Assembly (NCBI GenBank): GCA_002238505.1
Contig: MPMM01000007.1
Span: 62,001 to 126,000, forward strand
Length of the DNA: 64,000 bases
From: SAR202 cluster bacterium bin22
GTDB lineage: Bacteria > Chloroflexota > Dehalococcoidia > Lucifugimonadales > UBA3495
Direction: 5' to 3'
Each line of letters opens with the position of its first letter. Position 1 is the first letter of the stretch. Positions 33,241 to 41,575 of this stretch are shown in pieces. The notes under the pieces were generated by a model. It made no database searches, was not told the DNA's origin, and saw nothing but the letters and a program-made list of their open reading frames with translations. A program made the position numbers and the translations under genes.

Positions 33241-34746
33241 TTAATTTCCGTCTCTTGCATCAGCAGGAACTTTTTCGTCAAGTGCATTGGCTAAGAGAAT
33301 TGCCCATTCGAAATTGTTGAGCAAATCAATGACACGCTCAATATCGTCTCTATTCAACCGACTCCTAGGTGTGCTACGTCGAATTGACTCGGTAAGCTGC
33401 TCAACTAACTCGCGCCGCCCATCATCTTCAATGCGGTCGAGGATAGCTAGCACGCTTTTTAGGTTGTGCTCTTTGAAACGTAGTACATCACCCTCGTTGG
33501 TAAATGACTCAAGAACTACTCCTTGAACCACGCTGCGAGACCACTGAACTGGACCCTTGGCAAGTCCCTCCAAGAAGTCAATTGCTAAGTTTGCTGTACC
33601 TTCTGCAGCTTGAAGGATGTTGCGCCCTAAGTCAATTTGTTGCTCTTCAGTTAACTCAGAAGCGTTCTCAGGACCGTTCGACTCTATCATCCTCATCGCT
33701 GGATTTTGTACATACCAGTTATGCGCTTTAAGTGCATCGATCAAATTCTCGAAACAAGTCCCTGTCGAGAGTTCAGATTTCAGAATCGTATTGATAGGTG
33801 CGTTGGAAATATGATCGAGAAATCGCGTATGTTGGCGAGCCGACAAAACACCGTCTGAATTCAGCTTCTCTACAAGAGTAAGCAGGCTTGGTTGGATTGC
33901 GGATTCTTCCAACAGCATACTAACCATCGAATCTTGAGCTAACTCTCCAATGCCAGGAAATATCGCACTACTGCTACAAACGCGGGGCAATGTCTTGGGG
34001 TAATTGTTGACCTTATTGTGCCACTCTTCGGAGCTGAGCAGAGCTACGCTGACCTCTTCCAACATGGCATGACAAAACCACAAACCCCGGCGGAAGAAGA
34101 CTGACATACTAGGGTCATCGGCAAACTTCTCCAATTCGTTCCAGTATTGATCCATGAACCACGGGTAGAGTTGTTCATCCAGTCTCGGTAGAATTCTCTT
34201 GGCAAAAGAGGAAACGGCGATTTCAAGGTCATCGAGATAGCTTCTATTCTCCAACAAGTTCTTAAGTAAATCTCGCGCGAATCCATGTCGCAACTTTACT
34301 GGCTTTGACAGTACTAATTCGACGACTTCTGATGCTGCTTCTATCACCTTTTCTTCTGAGGGAGCTTCCTCGTAGGGATGTCCATAAACGCATCTCATAT
34401 CATAAATATGTGATAGGACAGTCAGTTGCGACCCGGACAGAAAACCATATTCTTTGGCCTCTTCTAAGAGAAACTTGTCCACCGCCTTGTGACTTTGCTC
34501 CATGTCCTCAAACTGGCCAACGATTTTTCCTGCCACATTGTCCCGGACCGCAGCTTCTTTAAATCTTCGCTTCAGTGACTCTGCACAGGCCAGCCCAATT
34601 ACAATATAAGCCGAACGCAAAGCACCTACCTTGGACGCTTTTACTGCTTCCTCAAATAAGGGCTTATCTTCTGGCACCAAAATTCTGTCAAAATACTCTG
34701 CAAGATCAGCTGAACCTTGGATTAGCTGCTGGTTCGTTACTTCCAT
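33241..34746 (-). CDS. Low-GC HEPN-like protein of unknown family
   Basis: A 501-residue all-alpha acidic protein; I do not recognise its family. Residues ~95-135 (SHIYDMRCVYGHPYEE) hold R118-x4-H123, the signature spacing of HEPN ribonucleases, on a helix with a following acidic helix. Flanking segments rich in Leu and Glu look like coiled or repeat helices (LEEVSVALLSSEEWHNKV; NILQAAEGTANLAIDFLEGLA). Composition is much AT-richer than the surrounding genes. It abuts tRNA-Val, a usual integration site. ATG 34746 was preferred to TTG 34767. The HEPN assignment is inference from a short motif and helical context. Confidence 0.75.
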   Translation of the reverse strand: MEVTNQQLIQGSADLAEYFDRILVPEDKPLFEEAVKASKVGALRSAYIVIGLACAESLKRRFKEAAVRDNVAGKIVGQFEDMEQSHKAVDKFLLEEAKEYGFLSGSQLTVLSHIYDMRCVYGHPYEEAPSEEKVIEAASEVVELVLSKPVKLRHGFARDLLKNLLENRSYLDDLEIAVSSFAKRILPRLDEQLYPWFMDQYWNELEKFADDPSMSVFFRRGLWFCHAMLEEVSVALLSSEEWHNKVNNYPKTLPRVCSSSAIFPGIGELAQDSMVSMLLEESAIQPSLLTLVEKLNSDGVLSARQHTRFLDHISNAPINTILKSELSTGTCFENLIDALKAHNWYVQNPAMRMIESNGPENASELTEEQQIDLGRNILQAAEGTANLAIDFLEGLAKGPVQWSRSVVQGVVLESFTNEGDVLRFKEHNLKSVLAILDRIEDDGRRELVEQLTESIRRSTPRSRLNRDDIERVIDLLNNFEWAILLANALDEKVPADARDGN

Positions 34747-34839
34747 ATGGAGAACAATCCTTCTCAAGTCACATTTGGGAATGAGATGCCGACACCTGAT
34801 CTATCAGGTCTTTCGGAGTGCCCACCATTCATCTCCCCC

Positions 34840-35607
34840 CTAAGCCCCCACAAAGTCCCTTACCGCCGTGAAGTATTCGTTGATGCCCCGGTAGAGCAGG
34901 TCGTTGTGGCCGGCCCCGGGGATGGTGAGGATGTTCTTCTGCTGGGAAGCGAAGCTGTCGTACATTTCCCGGGCCTGCTCCACCGGCGCCAGGGTATCCA
35001 CTTCTCCGTGGATTACCAGGGCCGGCATACTGATGGAGGCCACCTTTGCCCGATAGCCGGCTTCCAGCGCTTTCGCCGTGGCCGGGTCCACCCCGTGGCA
35101 GAAATTGCCGAGGATGGGGCGTCCGCTTTCGATGATTACGCCCTTCAGCGCGCCTTCGGGGCTGCTGGTCGCCAGTTCAAAGGCGGCGTGACGGCCCATA
35201 GAGCGGCCCATCACGTAGAGGTCGCCCGTGAACTGCCCGGCCTCCAGGATTCGGCCAACCTCCTCCCGCACCTGGTGGGCGTCGGCCAGCATGGAGCTGA
35301 AGGTGGGGAGGCCGCCGCTGTTGCCGTAGCCCCGATAGTCGGCCACGAAGAAGTTGATTCCTACCTGGTTATAAACCGGGGCGATGTTATCGTAGTCTGC
35401 GGCCGTTTCACCGTTGCCGTAGAAGAAGAGGATGGTGGGCTGGCCCCGGCCGACGGGAAAGAAGCGGCAGGAGAGGCTGATATCATCGGCGACGGGCACC
35501 GCAAAGTCCTGGGCGCCGGAGGGCGTGGGCGTCCAGTTGCGCCGGGGATAGAAGGAGTTCATGGAGATCTCGGGCCGGTCCAGCGCCGAGTAGTCTGTTG
35601 TCGTCAT
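34840..35607 (-). CDS. Alpha/beta hydrolase
   Basis: The 255-residue protein has the alpha/beta-hydrolase fold with the nucleophile elbow GRSMGR (Ser near residue 150), a FFYGNGE oxyanion strand and an acid in IHGEVDTLAP. His in GAGHNDLL completes the triad. Closest general look-alikes are BEM46/FrsA-like hydrolases anchored near membranes; no signal peptide here. The substrate is unknown. It precedes NudC with a MITE-like element between. Confidence 0.85.
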   Translation of the reverse strand: MTTTDYSALDRPEISMNSFYPRRNWTPTPSGAQDFAVPVADDISLSCRFFPVGRGQPTILFFYGNGETAADYDNIAPVYNQVGINFFVADYRGYGNSGGLPTFSSMLADAHQVREEVGRILEAGQFTGDLYVMGRSMGRHAAFELATSSPEGALKGVIIESGRPILGNFCHGVDPATAKALEAGYRAKVASISMPALVIHGEVDTLAPVEQAREMYDSFASQQKNILTIPGAGHNDLLYRGINEYFTAVRDFVGA

Positions 35608-35626
35608 ACTTCGCTCTTCAGTCCTA

Positions 35627-35734
35627 ATTTACATGGATGGACAGGATGAACAGGATGGGGTTGGTTGAAGGCGGGAAGAATTTGCGCAGGCGACCCGGCC
35701 AAATCCTGTCTATCCTGTCCATCCATGTTTGAAT
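35627..35734. repeat. MITE-like element, family A, copy 2
   Basis: Ends TACATGGATGGACAGGATGA and ATCCTGTCCATCCATGTTTG are inverted repeats with internal ACAGGAT/ATCCTGT direct units. Length about 108 bp, between the hydrolase start and the nudC stop. Confidence 0.8.
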
Positions 35735-35752
35735 CCCTCGTTTGAATCCCCT

Positions 35753-36691
35753 CTAAACCTCGCGGTAGGCCCAGGCCCTGATCAGGTGGTGGGCGATGGC
35801 AATGGGGCCGGGGAGTCGCAGCTTTTCGCTCTTTTCCTCCAGGGCCAGCAGCACTTCCGAGCGATCGAACCACTGCACGTCGGTCATTTCCTCGTTGTCC
35901 ATGTTGATGCTGGTGCTGTCGGCCTCGGCGTGGCAGCCAATCATCAGGGAGGAGGGGAAGGGCCAGGGCTGGGAGGAGTGATACCGGACCTGCTTCACCC
36001 GGATGCCGGCCTCCTCCATAACCTCCCGGGCCACGGCCTCCTCGATGGCCTCTCCCTGGTCCATGAAACCGGCCAGGGCCGAGTAGCGGTTCATGGCCTG
36101 CAGCCGCCCCCGGGACTGGCCCAGCAGGCAGCGGTCGCCATCGGAAACCAGCATGATGATCACCGGATCGGTCCTGGGGAAGTGCTCGGCCCTGCAGGCG
36201 GGACACTCCCGCTTCTGCCCGCCCCGCTTCACCAGGGTGGCCTGGCCGCAGACGGAGCAGAAGCCGTGGCGGCTGTGCCAGTTCACCTGGGCCCGTCCCT
36301 GGGCCATGATGCCGGCCTCGGCCGGGCTGAGCACGGTTTCGGCAGCGGCCCGGGCTTCCTCGAAACGGTAGCCGCCCATGGCTTCCACGGCCACTGCGGC
36401 AGGTTCGTCCTTGCCCAGGTCGATGGCAAAGTAGGTCGTGCCCTCCTGCATCCCCAGCAGCAGGGGCACCGGGTCGGTGACGTGGGGAGCCAGGTCCTGC
36501 CAGCCCAGCCAGCCCAGGGCCGGCTCGCCGTTTCCCGTGACCGCCGCGCTCACCAGGACGTGAGGCCCCCGCATGGGCAGGAAGCGGCTGTCCGGGTCGG
36601 TGGCCCTGGAGGCAATCCAGTCCTCGTCGCGGCGTTCAACCTCGCCCCGGTCCAGTGGATTGCCGGCGAAAACGTGCTGATAGAAGTCCAT
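35753..36691 (-). CDS. nudC: NADH pyrophosphatase NudC (NAD-capping hydrolase type)
   Basis: NudC cleaves NAD(H) to NMN(H) and AMP and removes NAD caps from RNA. The 312-residue protein has a four-Cys zinc ribbon (CSVCG...CPACR), the Nudix box GFMDQGEAIEEAVAREVMEEAGI and the NudC signature SQPWPFPSSLMIG a few residues later. The family N-terminal domain covers residues ~1-140. GGGGGAGG sits before the ATG. Confidence 0.95.
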   Translation of the reverse strand: MDFYQHVFAGNPLDRGEVERRDEDWIASRATDPDSRFLPMRGPHVLVSAAVTGNGEPALGWLGWQDLAPHVTDPVPLLLGMQEGTTYFAIDLGKDEPAAVAVEAMGGYRFEEARAAAETVLSPAEAGIMAQGRAQVNWHSRHGFCSVCGQATLVKRGGQKRECPACRAEHFPRTDPVIIMLVSDGDRCLLGQSRGRLQAMNRYSALAGFMDQGEAIEEAVAREVMEEAGIRVKQVRYHSSQPWPFPSSLMIGCHAEADSTSINMDNEEMTDVQWFDRSEVLLALEEKSEKLRLPGPIAIAHHLIRAWAYREV

Positions 36692-36720
36692 GAACAGGGC
36701 CTCCCCCTATAGCGTAGATT

Positions 36721-36812
36721 TGTCCAGGAATATACACGAACCGAATATACACGAATGGGTACGAATATTCTAACCGGCGAATATCAGTGAACCTTCGCGG
36801 CCTTACGCGGAC
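36721..36812. repeat. Dispersed ACACGAA/CGAATAT element, family B, copy 2
   Basis: Repeated TATACACGAA and CGAATATTC units, then CCTTCGCGGCCTTACGCGGAC. Related to 24525-24650 and 53862-53938. It lies between the nudC start and the S9 peptidase stop. Confidence 0.5.
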
Positions 36813-38771
36813 TTACAGCTGGAGATTCTCGATGTCCACCGGTTCTACGTCGTCGGCCAGCTCAAAGCCGAAGACTCGGGAATAGAAATAAAGCTCCCCG
36901 TCCAGGGCGCGGCGGATGTTTCCGGCGCGCCGGAAGCCGTGCTGCTCACCTTCGAAGGGTATGTAGGCGCAGGGCAGACCCTTGGCCCGCACCGCCTCGA
37001 ACATCAGCTCTGCCTGGCTGGGCGGAACTATTCGGTCTTCCAGTCCCTGGAACAGGATCAGGGGACAGGACAGGCCGCCGGTGTGGTAAATGGGCGACCG
37101 CGCTTCGTACAGGTCCTGCCGTTCCGGGTACGGGCCGATGAGGCTGTCCAGGTAGCGGGACTCGAACTTGTGGGTATCCTGGGCCAGGGCCGCCAGGTCG
37201 CTGACCCCGTAGTGGCTGGCGCCGGCCTGGAAAACGTCGCGGAAGGCCAGGGCCGCCAGGGTGGTGTAGCCGCCGGCGCTGCCCCCGTCGATGGCCAGCC
37301 GGCTGCCGTCCACATCGCCCCGCTCCACCAGGTGACGGGCGCCGTTGATGCAGTCGTCCACGTCCACGATGCCCCACTGTCCCTTTAGCCGGTCGCGGTA
37401 CTCCCTTCCGTAGCCGGTGCTGCCCCCGTAATTGACGTCCAGCACGCCAATGCCCCGGCTGGTCCAGTACTGGATGGAGAGACTCAGGGATACCGAGGTG
37501 GCCGCCGTTGGCCCTCCGTGGCTCTTGACCAGCAGGGGCGGCTTCTCCCCCTCGGGGGCCGCGTAGTCCTGGTTGCGGGGCGGGTAGTAAAAGGCGTGGG
37601 CGGTGAGGCCGTTTTCCGTGGGGAACTCGATGGCCCGGGGGGTGGACAGGTATCCGGCGTCCACCCTGGTCGCCGAGGCCCGGCGCAGGCTGGCCACCGA
37701 GTTGTCGGCCAGGTCCAGGCGCTGGATGGACACGGGCTGGGACGGTGAACCGGCGGCAAAGACTGCCTGCCCGGAATCCACCTTCAGGTCGGTGCGGCCC
37801 AGCTCCGCCTGGGGCAGGTCCAGGTCTTCCAGCTGCCCCGTCCCGGTATCGAGCGAGCAGATGCTCCAGCTGCCCCGGTTGTTTATGCCGCAGATAATCC
37901 GGTGGGCGGAGACAAATCCGTAGGTGCCCATGCCGAAAACCCAGTGGGGCTTGCCAAACTCCCGGTCCAGGGGCGCGGTTACCGGTTCGACCTGGCCGTC
38001 TCCGTTGCGCCGGTACAGGTTCCACCAGTTGGTCCGGTCGGAAGCGAAATAGAGCCGGCCGTCGGGAGCCCATTCGGGCTGCAGGATGGACTCCGCCGGC
38101 CCGCCGGCCACCAGCGCGGGAACTCCCAGGTGGCCGTCCCCGGATACCGGCGCGACCCACAGTTCCGTACCGTCCCAGGGCATGTTGGGGTGGTCCCACG
38201 AAAGCCAGGCCAGTTGAGAACCGTCGGGACTGAGGCGGGGAGCGGCATAGAAATCGCTGCCGGAAACCAGGGTAGTGATGGCGCCGTCGGCCAGGGACAC
38301 CGCCGCCAGGGTATTGACCGGTTCGTGTCCGCCGGCCGTGTGGTCTTCGTGGACGCATACCAGGCGGTTGCGGGCGGTGTCCACCACGAAGTCGGCGTAG
38401 CGCAGGCCACCGGCGAGACTGGGTTCGGCGGTAACCGGTTGCGGCTCTCCACCCACCGGCTGGCGGTAAAGCCGCTGGTCTTCAAAGTTGGTGAAATAGA
38501 TGACCCCGTCGGACACGGCAAAGTCTCCCTCGCCGTACTCATGGACCCGGGTGCGCACGTTGAACGGCCGGGGCGTCATGTCCTCCGTGTCGCCGTTGGG
38601 GGCGCGCCGGACAATGACCCGGCGGCCGCCCTCCGAGGGGCGGGACTCCAGCCAGTAGATGTCGCCGCCGTCCAGGGCGACGCCGCCGAAACCCACCGCC
38701 TCGGCGACGATGGACTCGGAGGTTATGGGGGACTTCCAGGAACCGTAGGGGGCCGTGGTGGGCATGGTCAT
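36813..38771 (-). CDS. S9 family serine peptidase (prolyl oligopeptidase type)
   Basis: The 652-residue protein combines a ~390-residue N-terminal beta-propeller (TolB/DPP-like WD-type repeats such as [17 protein letters not shown]) with a C-terminal alpha/beta-hydrolase domain. The triad is Ser in GGSAGGYTT, Asp in GLEDRIVPP and His in EGEQHGFR. Members are acylaminoacyl peptidases or prolyl oligopeptidases; they cleave short peptides. No signal peptide, so probably cytoplasmic. The lactonase gene starts 189 bp away on the other strand. Confidence 0.92.
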   Translation of the reverse strand: MTMPTTAPYGSWKSPITSESIVAEAVGFGGVALDGGDIYWLESRPSEGGRRVIVRRAPNGDTEDMTPRPFNVRTRVHEYGEGDFAVSDGVIYFTNFEDQRLYRQPVGGEPQPVTAEPSLAGGLRYADFVVDTARNRLVCVHEDHTAGGHEPVNTLAAVSLADGAITTLVSGSDFYAAPRLSPDGSQLAWLSWDHPNMPWDGTELWVAPVSGDGHLGVPALVAGGPAESILQPEWAPDGRLYFASDRTNWWNLYRRNGDGQVEPVTAPLDREFGKPHWVFGMGTYGFVSAHRIICGINNRGSWSICSLDTGTGQLEDLDLPQAELGRTDLKVDSGQAVFAAGSPSQPVSIQRLDLADNSVASLRRASATRVDAGYLSTPRAIEFPTENGLTAHAFYYPPRNQDYAAPEGEKPPLLVKSHGGPTAATSVSLSLSIQYWTSRGIGVLDVNYGGSTGYGREYRDRLKGQWGIVDVDDCINGARHLVERGDVDGSRLAIDGGSAGGYTTLAALAFRDVFQAGASHYGVSDLAALAQDTHKFESRYLDSLIGPYPERQDLYEARSPIYHTGGLSCPLILFQGLEDRIVPPSQAELMFEAVRAKGLPCAYIPFEGEQHGFRRAGNIRRALDGELYFYSRVFGFELADDVEPVDIENLQL

Positions 38772-38959
38772 TCACCTGTATCTGATATCTGGTATGAATT
38801 GAGGCAATGGTACCACAGCGATTTCGGCGCTCCGGCAGCACTCTCTCGCATCACCCGGGAGGTAAATTGCGCACTATTCAGAGCGCCGAAATCTTTGTGA
38901 TAGAATCACGGCCACTCGGCGACCAGCGAGAACATAACCCTGAAATACGAGGTTCAGTG

Positions 38960-39976
38960 ATGTCCTTCTACACCTATGTTTCCATTTCCGGCGAAGGCAA
39001 GATCCTGCGGTTTTCCCTGGACCCCTCCGACGGCAGCCTGGAACTGCTGGGAGAGACGGCGGCCCCGGGAAGGCCGGCGCCCATGGCGGCCAGCCCGGAC
39101 CGGGGCTACGTTTACGTGGGCCGGCGGGACGACCTGGAGGTTTCCAGCTTCCGGCTGGATGCGGCCACCGGCGACCTGGGGCTGGTGGGTACGGCGGGGC
39201 TGGAGTCGGACCCCTGCTTCATGTCCACCGACCGGGCTGGCCGCTACCTGTTGTCGGCCTACTACAATGCCGGCCATGCCGCCGTCCACGCCATTGGCGG
39301 CGACGGGGCGGTATCCGGACCGCCGGTGGAGTGGGTGGCCACGGGCACCGGCGCTCACTGCTTCCAGACCGACCCCACCAACCGCTACGGCTACGTGCCT
39401 CACATCGCCGCCGGCCCCGGCCCCAACGCCATTTTCCAGTTCCGGTTCGACGGGGAGACGGGCCGCATCACGCCCAACGATCCGCCCCGGGTCAGTCCGG
39501 AAAACCCGGATGGGCCCCGCCACTTTTGCTTTCACCCCAGCCGGGACATCATTTACGTGTCCAACGAGCAGGGCTGCAGCGTGACGGGCTACAACCTGGA
39601 CCCGGCCACGGGCGGCCTCAGCCCCTTCCAGACCCTCTCCACCCTGCCCGAGGGTTTCAGCGAGCGCAACAGCTGCTCCCAGATCCAGATAACCCCCAAC
39701 GGCAAGTACGTCTATGCCCCCAACCGGGGCCACAACAGCATTGCCGGTTTCGCGGTGGGCGACGATGGTCGTTTGACGGCGCTGGGCCAGACTCCATCGG
39801 AGGCGGTGCCCCGGGCCTTTGGCATCGACCCCACGGGCAGCTACCTCTATTCGGCGGGGCTGGAGTCGGGAAAACTGGCGGCCTTCCGCATTGACGACGC
39901 CACCGGCGCGCTGGAACGCATCGACACCTACGACGTCGGCGAGGGCCCCATGTGGGTGCTGATTGTAGAGGTGTAG
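38960..39976 (+). CDS. Lactonase family beta-propeller (6-phosphogluconolactonase-like)
   Basis: The 338-residue protein is a seven-bladed propeller of the lactonase family (PF10282). Blades repeat YVYVGRRDDLEVSSFRLDAATGDLGLV-like units with HFCFHPSRDIIYVSNEQGCSV and ITPNGKYVYAPNRGHNSI. It may hydrolyse 6-phosphogluconolactone, but many homologues are uncharacterised. ATG 38960 with GAGG upstream is preferred over the in-frame 38807 extension, which lacks propeller character. A MITE-like element follows immediately. Confidence 0.88.
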   Translation: MSFYTYVSISGEGKILRFSLDPSDGSLELLGETAAPGRPAPMAASPDRGYVYVGRRDDLEVSSFRLDAATGDLGLVGTAGLESDPCFMSTDRAGRYLLSAYYNAGHAAVHAIGGDGAVSGPPVEWVATGTGAHCFQTDPTNRYGYVPHIAAGPGPNAIFQFRFDGETGRITPNDPPRVSPENPDGPRHFCFHPSRDIIYVSNEQGCSVTGYNLDPATGGLSPFQTLSTLPEGFSERNSCSQIQITPNGKYVYAPNRGHNSIAGFAVGDDGRLTALGQTPSEAVPRAFGIDPTGSYLYSAGLESGKLAAFRIDDATGALERIDTYDVGEGPMWVLIVEV

Positions 39977-39981
39977 GAATT

Positions 39982-40078
39982 AAACATGGATGGACAGGAT
40001 AAACAGGATTTTTCTTGCCCCAACTCATCCTGTCCATCCTGTCCATCCTGTTAATCCATGTTTGAATCAACGTTTGAA
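39982..40078. repeat. MITE-like element, family A, copy 3
   Basis: Ends AAACATGGATGGACAGGATA and the reverse ATCCTGTTAATCCATGTTTG with an extra ATCCTGTCC unit between. Length about 97 bp. It separates the lactonase stop from the DUF2851 stop; the DUF2851 TGA lies at its edge. Confidence 0.8.
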
Positions 40079-41359
40079 TCAACCGGCCAGCTGCCGATGG
40101 AGGTGGATCAGGCCCTGCTGGCGGCGGGCGGTTGTGACCACGGCGCCCCATTCCGGAGCCAGCAGTTGCTCCGCCATTTCCCGGGTTATTTCGTTGGGCT
40201 GCAGCCTGGGGAATTTCTCGTAGAGGGCCTGGGCCGGGGACTCTTCAGTATTACCGCACCGGGCATGGCAGAAGGGCAAGACCACGTTGACGGCCATGTC
40301 CCGGGCCCGGGCATCACCGACAAAGGCCTGCCCAGCGCTGTCTCCCTTGACTGCCAGGGCGGCGGTCAGCGCCGCGGGTTTGCCGCCGTCCACCTTTACG
40401 GCCAGGGCGGTTGCCAGCGGGTCTTCTGCCCCTGTAGCTGGACCTGCTAGGCAGCGGGCCAGGAGACGGGACGCGCCGCCAATGCGGTGGCGAGGATGGT
40501 TGGCCGGCCGCACCCGGAAGGTGTGCCACTCGTCAGCATTGAGGGCAGGCCCGTAACCGGGCGGGCGGCGTCTCCGCCTTTCTTCCGCCGGCGCCAGGCC
40601 GGACACTTCCAGCAGCCGTTCCTCAATCGCCGACGCTCGCTCTTCGGGCGGTAGCGCCAGCGCTTCGGCGGCCAGGCTCTGCCACGGCGCCCTCTGGGCC
40701 AGCTTGAGGAAGGGCTGGCGGTTGGCCCGGTAGCCCAGCGCCTCCATCAGGGCCTCGTACAGGGTCTGGGCCGGGGACTGTTCCCGCATCAGGGCGGCAA
40801 AGATGGCGGCCTTTGCCCGAAAACGGGCGTCGCCGGCGGCGTCCAGCAGAACGCCCATCCCCTGCGCGTCTTCAGGCCGTCCCCAGCCCTTCCTTTCCAG
40901 CAGGGGCCACAGGCCCGCGCTCGCGGCGGTTCCTGGGCCGGCCGCGCTGTCTGTTTCCGCAGCAGGCTCTTCCTCTTCCAGCAAAGAGGCGAGAGAAATC
41001 ACCGGGGCCCGGTGGCCGTTTTGCAGGTTGGTGACCTGGGGTACGGTTTCCAGGGCGGCGTGGAGCACCACCCCGTTGTAATTGGGGTCGTCGGCGTGAC
41101 CGTGGGCGTACCAGTCCTGCTGGCGCAGGTGCAGTTCCACGTCGCCCTGCACCAGGCCCAGGCCTTCCACCTCCAGCAGGGCGTCACGGAAGTCGGGTCC
41201 GGCGGCGGTGCCGGGACGGCCCGGGTACAGCACCCGAACCCGGCGGCCGGCGGAGGTGCGGAACTCCCGCTGGCGGGCCGCCCGTTTCTGCCACAGGCGG
41301 GCCAGGGCCTTTTCCGGTAGGGGCTGGTATTCCTCTTTTCTTTCCAGCAGCGTAGGCAT
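40079..41359 (-). CDS. DUF2851 family protein
   Basis: The 426-residue protein matches PF11013 (DUF2851): AGPDFRDALLEVEGLGLVQGDVELHLRQQDWYAHGHADDPNYNGVVLHAAL in the first third and LARRPANHPRHRIGGASRLLARCL in the second half. The function is unknown; the core has an alpha/beta appearance with conserved acidic and histidine residues that could be catalytic. The protein has no signal peptide or membrane helix. The cytochrome P450-like gene lies 217 bp away on the same strand. Confidence 0.88.
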   Translation of the reverse strand: MPTLLERKEEYQPLPEKALARLWQKRAARQREFRTSAGRRVRVLYPGRPGTAAGPDFRDALLEVEGLGLVQGDVELHLRQQDWYAHGHADDPNYNGVVLHAALETVPQVTNLQNGHRAPVISLASLLEEEEPAAETDSAAGPGTAASAGLWPLLERKGWGRPEDAQGMGVLLDAAGDARFRAKAAIFAALMREQSPAQTLYEALMEALGYRANRQPFLKLAQRAPWQSLAAEALALPPEERASAIEERLLEVSGLAPAEERRRRRPPGYGPALNADEWHTFRVRPANHPRHRIGGASRLLARCLAGPATGAEDPLATALAVKVDGGKPAALTAALAVKGDSAGQAFVGDARARDMAVNVVLPFCHARCGNTEESPAQALYEKFPRLQPNEITREMAEQLLAPEWGAVVTTARRQQGLIHLHRQLAG

Positions 41360-41575
41360 AACTGGTACTGGTTTAGCACCAATGGACGCGCCTGTCCATT
41401 ACCACGGAAGCCGTGGTAGGAAGATTGCGGTGTTCTTCGTGGCGCCCCGTATTTCGGGCTTATTGAATTTCCTCCCAACTCGGGGCCACTCTATTGCAGG
41501 GTCAGGGTGGGCGCGACTCAATACTCCGCTTAACCAGGACAACAGCTATTCCAGGCGTCCCGGGGTGGGCTCGTT
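41360..41575. other. 216-bp gap with small hairpin
   Basis: Contains TTACCACGG/CCGTGGTAG at 41398-41418 as a short inverted repeat. No coding frame recognised. Confidence 0.4.

Noticed and set aside
36946-38358. 470-codon minus-strand frame inside the S9 peptidase
   Set aside because: Alternative frame of the same strand with Arg/Pro/Gly-rich low-complexity composition; the S9 frame has all catalytic motifs.
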